Positions 27,902-36,173 are shown, numbered from the stretch's first letter. The stretch: 55,983 nucleotides of DNA from Phycisphaeraceae bacterium (GCA_002704825.1 PAIY01000134.1:1-55983), one strand, 5' to 3'. Notes: a model not told the origin generated them from the letters alone. Numbers and translations are program-made.

Positions 27902-29197
27902 ATGGATGATTTTCAGTATCGTAACGGGCAACTTTTTGCTGAAGACGTGAATATTGATGAATTGGCTGCCAAAGTCGGCACGCCGATGTACGTCTATTCC
28001 AAAAAAACCCTGTTGACTCACTTCAACAAACTCCGCGCCGCCTTTGCTGCGGTCGACCCGGTGATCTGCTACTCGATCAAGAGTTGTGGCAACATCAATC
28101 TGCTTAAACTCCTTGCTGGCGAAGGGGCTGGCATGGACGTGGTCTCCGGCGGTGAGCTTTACCGCGCGCAACTTGCTGACGCGGACATGAGCAAGATCGT
28201 TTACGCCGGTGTTGGCAAAACCGACGCCGAAATCGAGCAGGGCATCGAAGCTGGGATCGGTTATTTCAATATCGAGTCCGAAGCCGAGTTTGAGAATATC
28301 GCAGCCATCGCTCAGCAGATGGGGAAGACCGCTCACGCCGCCTTGCGTGTGAATCCGGATATCTACGATCCCAAGACCCATGACAAGACCACGACCGGCA
28401 AGAAGGAAACCAAGTTCGGGGTCGACATCGAACGGGCCAAGCGTTTCTTCGATAGCTATGGCAATAACCCACACTGCAAGCCGACCGCGATTCATCTGCA
28501 TATCGGTTCACCGATTTACAGTCCCGAGCCTTACGTCAAGGCCATCGAAAAAGCACTCGTGCTCATCGACGAATTGCGTACCGCTGGCTACACCATTGAC
28601 ACGTTGGATATCGGTGGCGGTTTTGCAGCAGACTATGAATCGGGCAAGAGTCCTGATTGGCAGGAGTATGCCGACGCCATCGTGCCGTTGGTCAAGGACA
28701 AGGGCCTGAAGATCATTCTCGAACCGGGGCGAACCATCTCCGGTAATGCCGGCATTCTGGTCACCCGTGTTCAGTATTTGAAAAAGGGCGGCAACAAGAA
28801 ATTCGTCATCGTTGATACCGGCATGCATCACCTGATCCGTCCTGCGATGTATGACGCGTTTCATTTCCTCTGGCCGACGCAGTGTGATCCGTCACAGGCG
28901 CCGGTTGATCGCAAGGAAGAAATGGACTTACCCGGCCTGGAACTCACCGATGTGGTGGGGCCGGTCTGCGAAAGCTCCGACGTCTTTGCCAAACAGCGCA
29001 TGCTCCCCTCAATGGAGCGTGGTGATCTGATCGCCATTTATACATGTGGCGCTTATGGGATGGTGATGGCCAGTAATTACAACGCCATGGTCCGCCCTCC
29101 GGAAGTCTTGGTTGATGGTGACACCGCGACGATCATCCGTCAGCGCGAAACCTACGAACAACTGGTCACCGGCGAGACCCAGCCGCAAGCCGTTTGA
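27902..29197 (+). CDS. lysA: diaminopimelate decarboxylase
   Basis: Converts meso-diaminopimelate to lysine, last step of the DAP pathway; PLP-dependent, cytoplasmic. 431 residues, normal length. The PLP lysine is Lys60 in ICYSIKSCGN. Further motifs: HLHIGSPI (usually HxHIGSQ), DIGGGFAADY (phosphate loop), LEPGRTISGNAG, and near the C-terminus the substrate-side CESSDVFAKQR and GAYGMVMASNYN. Domain order is alanine-racemase barrel then C-terminal beta domain. Monocistronic or first in a run with the two small genes that follow. Confidence 0.95.
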   Translation: MDDFQYRNGQLFAEDVNIDELAAKVGTPMYVYSKKTLLTHFNKLRAAFAAVDPVICYSIKSCGNINLLKLLAGEGAGMDVVSGGELYRAQLADADMSKIVYAGVGKTDAEIEQGIEAGIGYFNIESEAEFENIAAIAQQMGKTAHAALRVNPDIYDPKTHDKTTTGKKETKFGVDIERAKRFFDSYGNNPHCKPTAIHLHIGSPIYSPEPYVKAIEKALVLIDELRTAGYTIDTLDIGGGFAADYESGKSPDWQEYADAIVPLVKDKGLKIILEPGRTISGNAGILVTRVQYLKKGGNKKFVIVDTGMHHLIRPAMYDAFHFLWPTQCDPSQAPVDRKEEMDLPGLELTDVVGPVCESSDVFAKQRMLPSMERGDLIAIYTCGAYGMVMASNYNAMVRPPEVLVDGDTATIIRQRETYEQLVTGETQPQAV

Positions 29198-29315
29198 CCT
29201 TTGAAGATCACTGAGATGAAAATTCACTTAAAGTCTTGCCAAGTTTGAGCAAGGCGTTACATTAACCAGTCCACTACTCATTTTGACGGGGGATGACCCC
29301 AGGAGAAACACACAT

Positions 29316-29741
29316 ATGCAGATCAAAACGATCACCGTGAACAAGACCGAAAAGAACAAAGAAGGCGTGAAGATTGATGTCGTCGTGCCCTCGTCTGATG
29401 TGGAAATCGAAACGTTGAGTTTTCTGATGGCCGGCTACATCCGTGATGCCGCCGCCAACGGGAAGTTCAAGGTGGACCTGCCCGAGCAGTATCGTCTGAC
29501 CTACCAGGCTGAAGGTTCTTTCCTGCTGACCACCGAACCGGGTGTCAGTGCTGCCAAGTCCGGCGGTAACCCGTTCTACACACCGCCCAAGCCTGTGGCC
29601 GTCGTTGCCATCCAACGCTTCGGCAAGCGTTATGACCTGGCCTATGCTGCCATCAACCAGGAAGCATTCAAGACGCAGAAGGCTGCAGCTCCCGCTGCTC
29701 CCAAGGCGCCGGCCAAGAAGAAGGCTTCGCCCAAGAAATAA
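29316..29741 (+). CDS. small conserved-type protein with Lys/Ala/Pro-rich tail
   Basis: 141 residues from the ATG at 29316, with AGGAG ten bases upstream. Residues 1-110 look globular (VKIDVVVPSSDVEIETLSFLMAGYI; FYTPPKPVAVVAIQRFGKRYDLAYAAI). The last 27 residues are an alternating Ala/Pro/Lys tail (KAAAPAAPKAPAKKKASPKK), similar in makeup to histone H1-like or ribosome-associated tails, so contact with nucleic acid is possible. No family recognised. Confidence 0.7.
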   Translation: MQIKTITVNKTEKNKEGVKIDVVVPSSDVEIETLSFLMAGYIRDAAANGKFKVDLPEQYRLTYQAEGSFLLTTEPGVSAAKSGGNPFYTPPKPVAVVAIQRFGKRYDLAYAAINQEAFKTQKAAAPAAPKAPAKKKASPKK

Positions 29742-29765
29742 CATGCTTTTGAAAGTCGGGGGTGC

Positions 29766-30215
29766 ATGATGCAAGATCAGGCTATGCCACAAAAATCATG
29801 GTTCGGACGCAACTGGAAATGGGTTGTACCCGTTGGTTGCTTAACGCCGATCCTTGTTTGTGGCGGGTTTTTCACGCTGATCTTCGGCGCGGTGTTCGGG
29901 ATGATCAAGTCATCGGATGTTTACCAACAATCCCTTGCGATGGTCCAATCCGATCCTGCTGTAATTGCTGAGCTGGGTGATACCATTGAGCCGGGCTTTT
30001 TCGTGACCGGTAACATCAGTATTCAAAACTCGGCTGGTGATGCAGACATTTTTTACTCGGTCTCCGGTCCCATGGGCCAAGGCCAGGTCCATGCCGTGGC
30101 AACACGCAGCCAAAGTGTCTGGATGTTTGATACGGTGAAGATCACCATTGGCTCGAACGTCATTGATGTACTTGCCAATGTCGAGAAAGCCAGTGATCCA
30201 GCAGCCAAGCCTTAG
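29766..30215 (+). CDS. Coa1-like cytochrome oxidase assembly family membrane protein
   Basis: 149 residues with one N-terminal transmembrane helix (about 18-45: VPVGCLTPILVCGGFFTLIF) and an exported domain. The pattern SDVYQQSLAMVQSDPAVIAELGDTIEPGFFVTGNI, then strands with GDADIFYSVSGPMGQGQVHAVAT and a Trp (WMFDTVKITI), fits the Coa1/TIM-like family found widely in bacteria beside unrelated genes. Role in oxidase assembly is known for mitochondrial relatives only; here it is a family label. GGGGG stands just before two ATGs (29766, 29769); the second may be the real start. Confidence 0.65.
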   Translation: MMQDQAMPQKSWFGRNWKWVVPVGCLTPILVCGGFFTLIFGAVFGMIKSSDVYQQSLAMVQSDPAVIAELGDTIEPGFFVTGNISIQNSAGDADIFYSVSGPMGQGQVHAVATRSQSVWMFDTVKITIGSNVIDVLANVEKASDPAAKP

Positions 30216-30238
30216 ACTTTCAAAACAACTGAATCAAT

Positions 30239-30272
30239 AAAAAAGCCCAGGTTTATCGCCTGGGCTTTTTTT
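30239..30272 (+). terminator. strong intrinsic terminator
   Basis: AAAAAAGCCCAGG (30239-30251) pairs with CCTGGGCTTTTTT (ending about 30272), seven-base loop. It lies 24 bases after the Coa1-like gene and, being symmetrical, could also stop transcripts from the other side. Confidence 0.88.
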
Positions 30273-30340
30273 GTTGGTTTGGTCTTTGTCTGGCAGTTAG
30301 TGCAGTTCAAGCATTTAATCTCCATGTCTTCTTTGATTTC

Positions 30341-30423
30341 GTCATTCCCGCGCAGGCGGGAATCCAGTGGCATTCTGTTGACGATTGCATGTCTCACTGG
30401 ACTCCCGCCTGCGCGGGAGTGAC
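30341..30423. repeat. 83-base inverted-repeat element (29-base arms)
   Basis: Left arm 30341-30369 and right arm 30395-30423 are inverted copies matching at 27 of 29 positions, with a 25-base spacer. Each arm contains the inner palindrome CCCGCGCAGGCGGG-type sequence. Dispersed repeats beginning GTCATTCCCGCG are found in many bacterial phyla; this appears to be a copy. With the terminator at 30239 it accounts for most of the 30216-30575 gap; nothing else was seen there. Confidence 0.75.
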
Positions 30424-30575
30424 GGACGGTGGAGATTAATTCTTTGCATATCTTTAGGTGAACGCTTAACCGCTTACTGCCTGCGTGACTTTTTGCCTTG
30501 CATCCATCGTGAAAATAGCTGCGACACAGCGTATCGCTGATGCCATTGTTAGACGTGTGGTCTGGGCGAGTCGGA

Positions 30576-31718
30576 TTATCTCATTTTCTTGATCTCGAAC
30601 TGTTTGCCAGCCAGGGCGTCTTTGGCAAATTGACCCCAGAAGGGCGTGGGTGTGAAGTCCCAATCTGCGAGCATGCGCGGTGCCGATGCTGTGTGGAAAC
30701 ACCAGCCGGTCCAGTGCAGCTTGTATTTCTGGATGCATCCCAGAAAGTCGGGGACCCAGGTGTACGGGTCTTCTGGCGTAATGCCAAGTTCGGTTAGAAA
30801 GTTCATGGGACGGCTGTCCGCACCGAGTTCACCGATGAGGACCGGATATTTCTCAGCGGTTTTGAGGAAGTAATTCTCCCAATCGTTTTTCCAGTTGTAG
30901 CAATGGGCTTCGTAGATGATGCCGTTGCCACCGCGATCATCAATGGCAAAACCGTTAAGCGGGCCGGAGATGGTGGCAGCCCAATGGATACCACTGACGG
31001 TGCAGACATTTTTCGCGCCGGTCTTGCGGATGCGATCCATCAAAGCCTGCATGCCCGGAGATTCGAATGTCTCATATTTCAGGTCATTTTCTGCGACCAC
31101 GCCCGGCTGGGGTTTGATTTTCTTTTTGACCGTGCCACCATCTTTCCAGACTTCCCAGGTGATGCCATGCGGTTCATTGAATAAGCCGAAGATGACCGCT
31201 GGATGATTTTTGTAGCGTGTTGCTGCGTCTTCCCAGAAGTCCAGATGGCGCTCCTGCACGGCTTTGAATTCATGTAGATCCAGAAGCAGGTACGCACCAC
31301 GTGAAGCTGTTGCCTTGACGAGTTTATCGACCAACTCACGATAGGACTTACCCCCATCGCGTTGGTACTTGGTTTGGCCGAACCAGAACTGTGCCTGCAC
31401 CGCCAGTCGGATGATGTTGGCATGCCACTCTTCGATGGCAATGACGGTGGATGGGAAGACATATTCGCCATGCACCGACCAGCCCAGTGATGGGACGTTG
31501 AGTCCTTGAAGCCAGACTTCATTGCCTGCCGAGTCAACGACTTTGTTGCCAACTGTCTTTAAGGCTGGTGGGTATGGTTGGCCGCCATCGACGGGGAACT
31601 GGACGGTTTTGGCGCGGGGTAAATCTTTGGATTCACTGGGCGTTTGTGTCTGGGCGTGCACGCAGGTGAACGAGGTGAGAAGCAGCAGTGTCAGAACAAC
31701 TTTGAAAAATGCGGGCAT
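30576..31718 (-). CDS. secreted GH5-family glycoside hydrolase (no binding domain)
   Basis: 380 residues; signal peptide 1-22 ending CVHAQ. A clan GH-A TIM barrel of the GH5 (cellulase/mannanase-like) type. Landmarks: NEVWLQGLNVPSLGW at strand 1, NIIRLAV, GAYLLLDLHEF, the acid/base Glu182 in IFGLFNEPH, IIYEAHCYNW, and the nucleophile Glu297 in PVLIGELGAD; WTGWCFHTASAPRML closes the barrel. It matches the catalytic parts of the two GH5 enzymes at 36865 and 38585 almost throughout, down to the KKMR end, but lacks their N-terminal domain. AGGAG eight bases before the start. Last of the GntR-pseudopilin-GH5 run. Acts outside the cytoplasm on a beta-glycan; which one is unknown. Confidence 0.92.
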   Translation of the reverse strand: MPAFFKVVLTLLLLTSFTCVHAQTQTPSESKDLPRAKTVQFPVDGGQPYPPALKTVGNKVVDSAGNEVWLQGLNVPSLGWSVHGEYVFPSTVIAIEEWHANIIRLAVQAQFWFGQTKYQRDGGKSYRELVDKLVKATASRGAYLLLDLHEFKAVQERHLDFWEDAATRYKNHPAVIFGLFNEPHGITWEVWKDGGTVKKKIKPQPGVVAENDLKYETFESPGMQALMDRIRKTGAKNVCTVSGIHWAATISGPLNGFAIDDRGGNGIIYEAHCYNWKNDWENYFLKTAEKYPVLIGELGADSRPMNFLTELGITPEDPYTWVPDFLGCIQKYKLHWTGWCFHTASAPRMLADWDFTPTPFWGQFAKDALAGKQFEIKKMR

Positions 31719-31732
31719 AGCGATCGCTCCTG

Positions 31733-31789
31733 AACCATTTGGGGGTTAAGTGGTGAGTTGGTGTTGTGTGATAGTCAGCGAATGGTTTA
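31733..31789. promoter_or_regulatory. possible inverted repeat upstream of the first GH5 gene
   Basis: AACCATT (31733-31739) and AATGGTT (31782-31788) form a 7-base inverted repeat in the 98-base gap between the pseudopilin and GH5 genes, 15-70 bases before the GH5 start. It differs from the operators proposed for the GntR regulators. Weak. Confidence 0.25.
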
Positions 31790-31816
31790 AAGTCTGAAAA
31801 ACAAGGTTAAAATGCG

Positions 31817-32413
31817 TCAGTTGATCAGTGATGTCACATGGCCGTCAAGCCAGAGTTGGTTGGCCTGGGTGTCGGATAGATGTCGGTAATAAACGCTGAC
31901 ATTGTAGTTGCCACAGGTGTAGTTCCAACCCGCGTTGACTTTGGATTCCTTGATCCAGTTGATCTGACTTGGCGTGCGTTTGAGGTAGACATCCAGTTCG
32001 TCCATCTTCCATGCATATTGATCGTTTCCCGATTGGCTGGAGAAGGCGGGGTTGATCCAGAAGCTGGCGGAGTAGGCTTTGTTGACGGTGTTATAGCTGG
32101 GGCGTGGAATGTGCAGGGCATCAGGGCAATAGAAAATTTGCTTCATCCCAAAGCGTGATCGCGGGGCGACATAATCATCCAGTCGCTGCTTCCAGATGTC
32201 CGGCTTAAATGGCAACCAACCTTGATAGTCTTCGACATAAGTGAAGGTCAAGATGCCGATCTGTTTCATGCGTGTTGCGCAATCGAGTTTGCGTGAGGAT
32301 TCGCGCGCCTGAGCCAAGGCTGGCAATAAGACTGCAATGAGCAGTGAGATAATGGAGATCACAACCAGCAATTCAATGAGGGTAAAGCCGCTATGACGAT
32401 GTGTGTCAGTCAT
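31817..32413 (-). CDS. pseudopilin-like protein (planctomycete DUF1559-type layout)
   Basis: 198 residues. The N-terminus is a type IV prepilin/type II pseudopilin signal: MTDTHRHSG before [12 protein letters not shown], cleavage expected between Gly and Phe, followed by the hydrophobic helix and ARESSRKLDCATRMKQIG. The rest is a Trp/Tyr-rich exported domain with YCPDALHIPRPSYN and, at the end, NQLWLDGHVTSL; the xWxDGHV motif is common in planctomycete proteins of this class. Its ATG overlaps the stop of the GntR gene by four bases (ATGA, 32410-32413), so the two are translationally coupled. Having one in a sugar regulon suggests a dedicated surface or periplasmic helper. Confidence 0.85.
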   Translation of the reverse strand: MTDTHRHSGFTLIELLVVISIISLLIAVLLPALAQARESSRKLDCATRMKQIGILTFTYVEDYQGWLPFKPDIWKQRLDDYVAPRSRFGMKQIFYCPDALHIPRPSYNTVNKAYSASFWINPAFSSQSGNDQYAWKMDELDVYLKRTPSQINWIKESKVNAGWNYTCGNYNVSVYYRHLSDTQANQLWLDGHVTSLIN

Positions 32414-33567
32414 GATAATGTCTCCGATTGATCACGAAGCGATAAGCCGACTTTGTCCAGGAGTTGGCTTAATGCATCCGGGGCCAGTTGATTTCCGCCG
32501 CAACTTTGACGCATGCGCAGTTTCAAACCAGCGGATTTGGGTTCCTGTCTGACCTGGCCACGCACCAGACCGATGGCATTTTTGAGCATCCACTTGGCGC
32601 CCACACGATAATTGCCTGACAGACTCGATAGCGGGGGGTCGCATGTTTGAGCCAGTGTCGTATCCCCCCAGCCGAGAATGACAAAGTCTTTCGGTGCTTC
32701 CAGGCCGAGTTTGTGCATGGCCGTGATGAATCGAATCGCATGCGAATCATCAAAGCAGGTCACCGCCAGCCTGGGAGCAATTTTGGCAAGCTTCGCCGCC
32801 AACGCATTCATGGCTTGATTGTCCATGGCAACCAGGTGACAAAGATTATCCAGTTGGTGTTTGCTGATGAATTGCGTGTAGCCGACGATCTTGCGTTCGA
32901 CAATGTCATTGCCTTCGACCAGTGGGCCGATGAAGGCGATGTGTTCATAGCCCATTTCGTGAAAATACTCACCAGCCAGTTGAATGAATTTGATGTCGGA
33001 TTTGCCGAACGTGTCAGGTTTGGCAAAGCAGTGACTTTCCAAACCAGGCAGCAGCATTGGGATGGTCAACGGGATATCGGATCGGCGAACCAGGTCCGCC
33101 AATGGCTGGTTTTGATCCCAGGGTAGCCAAGGCACGATCGCACAGGTGCAGCCAATGGATTGAAGGGTTGCGATGGCTTTGTTCGCACTGTCATCAAAGT
33201 CGTGGACGATTTGAGTGTGCAAGGTCACCTGCTCATTGACCGCTTCCTGGTCGATGAGGCTGCTGATCCGCAGGGCATAGGCGTCGGCTTGAGCGTGAAG
33301 CAAAATGCCGACATGTCGCGTCTTGGGTGCTGCGGTGGTGCGTTGGGTGACGAAGGTGCCCGACCCGACGCGGCGTTCGATGCGACCTTCTTCCACCAGC
33401 AGTGACATGGCTTTGCGGATGGTCTGCATGTTGCATCGATTCGCTTGGGCAAGCTCGCGTTCGGAGGGCATTTTGGCGCCCGGGTCCAACTGGCCAATCA
33501 TGTCCGTGATCGTGCTTTTCACATGCTGATACTTGAACTTTTTAGGGCTGGGTGCCTGTGTGGTCAT
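32410..33567 (-). CDS. GntR-type HTH regulator with LacI-like sugar-sensing domain
   Basis: 385 residues. Residues 10-80 are a GntR winged helix: KYQHVKSTITDMIGQLDPGA, KMPSERELAQANRCNMQTIR, then LVEEGRIERRVGSGTFV. From residue 85 on is a periplasmic-binding-protein/LacI-type domain: HVGILLHAQADAYALRI, a cleft strand CTCAIVPWLPW, YEHIAFIGPLVEGN, LAVTCFDDSHAIRFITAMHKLGLEAP and ILGWGDTTLA. This is the AraR-like architecture of sugar-responsive repressors. It is a close paralogue of the regulator at 40401. First gene of the run GntR-pseudopilin-GH5; the inverted repeat at 33593-33635 just upstream is its likely operator. Confidence 0.9.
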   Translation of the reverse strand: MTTQAPSPKKFKYQHVKSTITDMIGQLDPGAKMPSERELAQANRCNMQTIRKAMSLLVEEGRIERRVGSGTFVTQRTTAAPKTRHVGILLHAQADAYALRISSLIDQEAVNEQVTLHTQIVHDFDDSANKAIATLQSIGCTCAIVPWLPWDQNQPLADLVRRSDIPLTIPMLLPGLESHCFAKPDTFGKSDIKFIQLAGEYFHEMGYEHIAFIGPLVEGNDIVERKIVGYTQFISKHQLDNLCHLVAMDNQAMNALAAKLAKIAPRLAVTCFDDSHAIRFITAMHKLGLEAPKDFVILGWGDTTLAQTCDPPLSSLSGNYRVGAKWMLKNAIGLVRGQVRQEPKSAGLKLRMRQSCGGNQLAPDALSQLLDKVGLSLRDQSETLS

Positions 33568-33592
33568 GAAGTGATACCTGAAATGCTCTGAT

Positions 33593-33635
33593 AAATGCTA
33601 TGTAAATAACTATGGTTCATTTTTGCGTAGCATTT
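33593..33635. promoter_or_regulatory. candidate GntR operator pair (AAATGCTA ... TAGCATTT)
   Basis: A perfect 8-base inverted repeat with 27 bases between arms, starting 26 bases before the GntR start codon. The core TGCTA(T) is shared with the operators proposed at 40230 and 40362 beside the paralogous regulator, which supports a common recognition sequence. Confidence 0.5.
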
Positions 33636-33990
33636 GTAAAAGTCAAGTAGATCAATCAGTAAATCCCGGAGATTATCCAAACATGGGTACATGCGATTCC
33701 AACGGGTTTCAGGCGATGGGTTGCCCACGCTGGATCACATCAAACCTCCCGGGATACTGGCTGTAAACAAAAAGATTTGTGTGATGTTCGAATTTTTTCA
33801 ATGAGCACACCGAGCCTGCCAACAATTGGCTGAATTGATAGCAAGTCTTTTTAGGACAGTCGCTTGTGTGACGCAAGCGTTCAGTTGAAACCGCGCTGAG
33901 TGTGGGGTATTCCTCATTGGAGATCAGCGAAGGGGGGCCAAAGCCAATTTTGTCTGTTGACATCCAGATCAGAATGATCGTATATTGAAA
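33636..33990. other. intergenic stretch with no recognised gene
   Basis: An open frame of 84 codons (33709-33963, minus) has no visible ribosome binding site, no known motif and an uneven composition, so it is not called. The small palindrome GCCAACAATTGGC is at 33816-33828. Nothing else was seen before the Fur-box-like site. Confidence 0.5.
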
Positions 33991-33993
33991 CGC

Positions 33994-34014
33994 AAATGAG
34001 ACTCGTTCTCATTT
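33994..34014 (+). promoter_or_regulatory. Fur-box-like palindrome
   Basis: AATGAGACTCGTTCTCATT, within an imperfect 21-base palindrome whose outer eight bases on each side are perfectly symmetrical. It matches the 7-1-7 core TGAGAATCATTCTCA of well-known Fur boxes at 13 of 15 positions. It is 95 bases before the pseudopilin start, in an AT-rich stretch suitable for a promoter. It predicts iron-dependent repression of the pseudopilin-PepSY pair. Confidence 0.65.
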
Positions 34015-34030
34015 AATATGTTTTGGAAAG

Positions 34031-34071
34031 GCGGCGGCCGGTGTCACTTTGGCCAGCGATCCGGCCGCCGC
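34031..34071 (+). promoter_or_regulatory. G+C-rich leader hairpin
   Basis: GCGGCGGCCGG (34031-34041) pairs perfectly with CCGGCCGCCGC (34061-34071) around a 19-base loop, between the Fur-box-like site and the pseudopilin ribosome binding site. No T-run follows. Probably part of the 5' leader; stability or attenuation roles are guesses. Confidence 0.55.
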
Positions 34072-34108
34072 GCATTTTACGCTCACCCCTAATTAAAGGA
34101 GTATCGCG

Positions 34109-34918
34109 ATGTCTGTATCTTCGCATATCCCACTCGCCTTGACCAGTCCGCGCCAGCCTGATGCTGCCCGGGCCTTCACTCTCATCGAATTGCTGGTGGT
34201 CATCAGCATCATTGCTCTGCTCATAGCGATCCTTTTACCGGCCTTGGCGGGGGCTCGTGAAGCAGGGCGTTCGGCCAGTTGTCTGAGTAACACCCGGCAG
34301 GTCAATACCGCCTTTCTGGCATTCTCCGTGGACTACAAAAACCGCATGCCCAGCTTCTCAACCGGGGGCAAGTATCCAGATGCCTATTGGTATGGACGAG
34401 TCGATTGGACCAATGAGATTCTCTACATGGGCGAAGGCATCATCGGTCGCTACCTGGGCAAAGGTAACGTCTCGGGTTGTGACTCGGCCTTGTACGATGT
34501 CATGGACTGGTCCACCGGTCCGGTTGACTACGGTTACAACCGATTCATGGCAACCCAAGAAGGCAACGATTCGGACATCCGCACGGCTGCCATCGTCGAT
34601 CACTTTCTTGATCCCATCAATACCTGCGTGATTTACGATGCCACCGGCTTTGTCCGCAGCTCCGATCCGCCGCAGACCGAAGCCTCACCCTACGGTTGGC
34701 AGACAAGCACAGGTAAGGCATCGCTTCACGGTCGGCATAACGGTCACGTTGCTAACGTCGCCTGGTTGGATGGGCATTCCAGCAACACCGCAGTCTACTA
34801 TCCAGCGGACAGCAGTGCTCTCAAATCATCCTCCGTCGATGAACTCAAATCCAAACACCGTGGGTTTCTCGATATCGACAATGACATGTCCACTGACGAA
34901 CTTTACGACTACGAATAA
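34109..34918 (+). CDS. pseudopilin-like protein, probably iron-regulated
   Basis: 269 residues with a prepilin-type leader (about 22 residues) before [12 protein letters not shown], then [20 protein letters not shown], which is the planctomycete form. The exported part has [19 protein letters not shown], and near the end [18 protein letters not shown], again the WLDGH motif, and an acidic C-terminus ([15 protein letters not shown]). The ribosome binding site AAAGGAG is seven bases before the ATG. It precedes a PepSY membrane protein gene by 69 bases, and a Fur-box-like site stands upstream. The acidic tail could bind metal, but that is speculation. Confidence 0.85.
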   Translation: MSVSSHIPLALTSPRQPDAARAFTLIELLVVISIIALLIAILLPALAGAREAGRSASCLSNTRQVNTAFLAFSVDYKNRMPSFSTGGKYPDAYWYGRVDWTNEILYMGEGIIGRYLGKGNVSGCDSALYDVMDWSTGPVDYGYNRFMATQEGNDSDIRTAAIVDHFLDPINTCVIYDATGFVRSSDPPQTEASPYGWQTSTGKASLHGRHNGHVANVAWLDGHSSNTAVYYPADSSALKSSSVDELKSKHRGFLDIDNDMSTDELYDYE

Positions 34919-34933
34919 ACCCTTTGCAATAAG

Positions 34934-34965
34934 GTGCTCGGCAGTGTCTCTGTGCTGCCGGGCAC
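34934..34965 (+). promoter_or_regulatory. hairpin between pseudopilin and PepSY genes
   Basis: GTGCTCGGCAG (34934-34944) pairs with CTGCCGGGCAC (34955-34965) with one T-G wobble and a 10-base loop. No T-run follows. It may set different expression levels of the two genes. Confidence 0.5.
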
Positions 34966-34987
34966 TTGTGGGGGGTATGAGATAACG

Positions 34988-36151
34988 ATGTTCAAGAAAA
35001 AGAAAAATGCGGGTTCAGGTTCATCCCGAAAAAAGATTGCCATGCGACGCAAGTACAACCAGTTTTTGAAACTGGTCCGCCGGACGCATATGTACACCGG
35101 ACTGTTACTCCTGCCATGGGTTTTGCTTTTTGGTTTAAGTGGCTTGTTTTTCAATCACCCCAATTGGGCCACACCCACCGACACCGTGCATGTGGCCCAG
35201 GCCAGCGTGGTCCAGCAAACCATCGGCTTTACGCCCATCGATTCTCAGCAATTGGCTGAGCAGGTCATTGCTTTTCTCAACCAAGCAGGTGATGAAAAAT
35301 TTGCAATGGTCAACGGCTCATCACGTATCACCGGCCGGTTGACGATCAATGCTGCAAGTGAACATGCCAATCACACAGCACGCGTTAATCTCGTGACCGG
35401 CAAAGCTGAGATTCAAACCACGCCACAGGACCAACAGGAAAAAGACGAGCCGGACTTTGCAGGCCAACGCGTCACAGATTTAACCATCGACACCGATTTA
35501 ATCAGTGACGGTGCAGAAGCCTTGTTTGAGACGGCAGGGATCACAATCGACCAGCGTCCACGCATGCGTCTGCGACCGGCTCCCGAATTGCAGTTTCAAC
35601 TCACGGATGAAGCTGGAAAGGTTTGGAACACCACGTTTAATCTTGCCAACGGTCAGTTGGCGGGACGCGCTGCACAGAGTCCTTCCGGGTTGGGGTTTCG
35701 TGATAGCCTGACACGCTTGCATCGACTGCATCAATATCCCGATGCAGTAGGGGCGCGTTGGTTCTGGACTTTCCTTGCTGACGCGACCGCATTGACCATG
35801 GTTTTCTGGGGCATTTCCGGTGCGCTGATGTGGTGGCAGATTAAACCCACACGCCTGCTGGGAGTCGGGGCAGTGAGTGTTGCCGTCGTCATCGCATGGT
35901 TAATCATCGCCGGTACCCTGGCGGAATTGACGTTCGGCCCAACCTCGTCAAGAAGGGGTGGCGGGGGAGGTGGTGGACACGGACAACGTGCTGCAGCAGA
36001 CGGCGAGAAGGCAACCCGTTCAGGTCAACGTGGTGGCAGGCCGATGAGACTCACCACCGAAGAAGCGTCGGACATTGAAGCGCGCATGCGCCGTCGCCGC
36101 GCGAATCAACGATCATCTGATCGTGGTGAATCAGATACCGTTGAAGATTAA
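34988..36151 (+). CDS. PepSY-associated transmembrane protein
   Basis: 387 residues from the ATG at 34988 (a longer frame from 34934 runs through the intergenic hairpin and is rejected). A basic N-terminus is followed by RRTHMYTGLLLLPWVLLFGLS (first membrane helix with its His, usual in the PepSY_TM family), an exported PepSY-like part (about 60-220), then LHRLHQYP and two membrane helices (WFWTFLADATALTMVFWGIS; VSVAVVIAWLIIAGTL). The tail is a Gly-rich loop followed by a highly basic Arg-rich cytoplasmic segment. Family members often go with TonB-dependent iron receptors and may reduce or move ferric siderophores. The Fur-box-like site two genes back supports an iron role. Confidence 0.82.
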   Translation: MFKKKKNAGSGSSRKKIAMRRKYNQFLKLVRRTHMYTGLLLLPWVLLFGLSGLFFNHPNWATPTDTVHVAQASVVQQTIGFTPIDSQQLAEQVIAFLNQAGDEKFAMVNGSSRITGRLTINAASEHANHTARVNLVTGKAEIQTTPQDQQEKDEPDFAGQRVTDLTIDTDLISDGAEALFETAGITIDQRPRMRLRPAPELQFQLTDEAGKVWNTTFNLANGQLAGRAAQSPSGLGFRDSLTRLHRLHQYPDAVGARWFWTFLADATALTMVFWGISGALMWWQIKPTRLLGVGAVSVAVVIAWLIIAGTLAELTFGPTSSRRGGGGGGGHGQRAAADGEKATRSGQRGGRPMRLTTEEASDIEARMRRRRANQRSSDRGESDTVED

Positions 36152-36173
36152 GGGGGCGTGATGACTGGCATGC

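Noticed and set aside
30466..30738. 90-codon minus-strand frame at the GH5 3' end
   Set aside because: Mostly overlaps the GH5 gene in another frame; no support.
33709..33963. 84-codon minus-strand frame in the gap before the Fur-box-like site
   Set aside because: No ribosome binding site, no motif, odd composition; not enough to call a gene.
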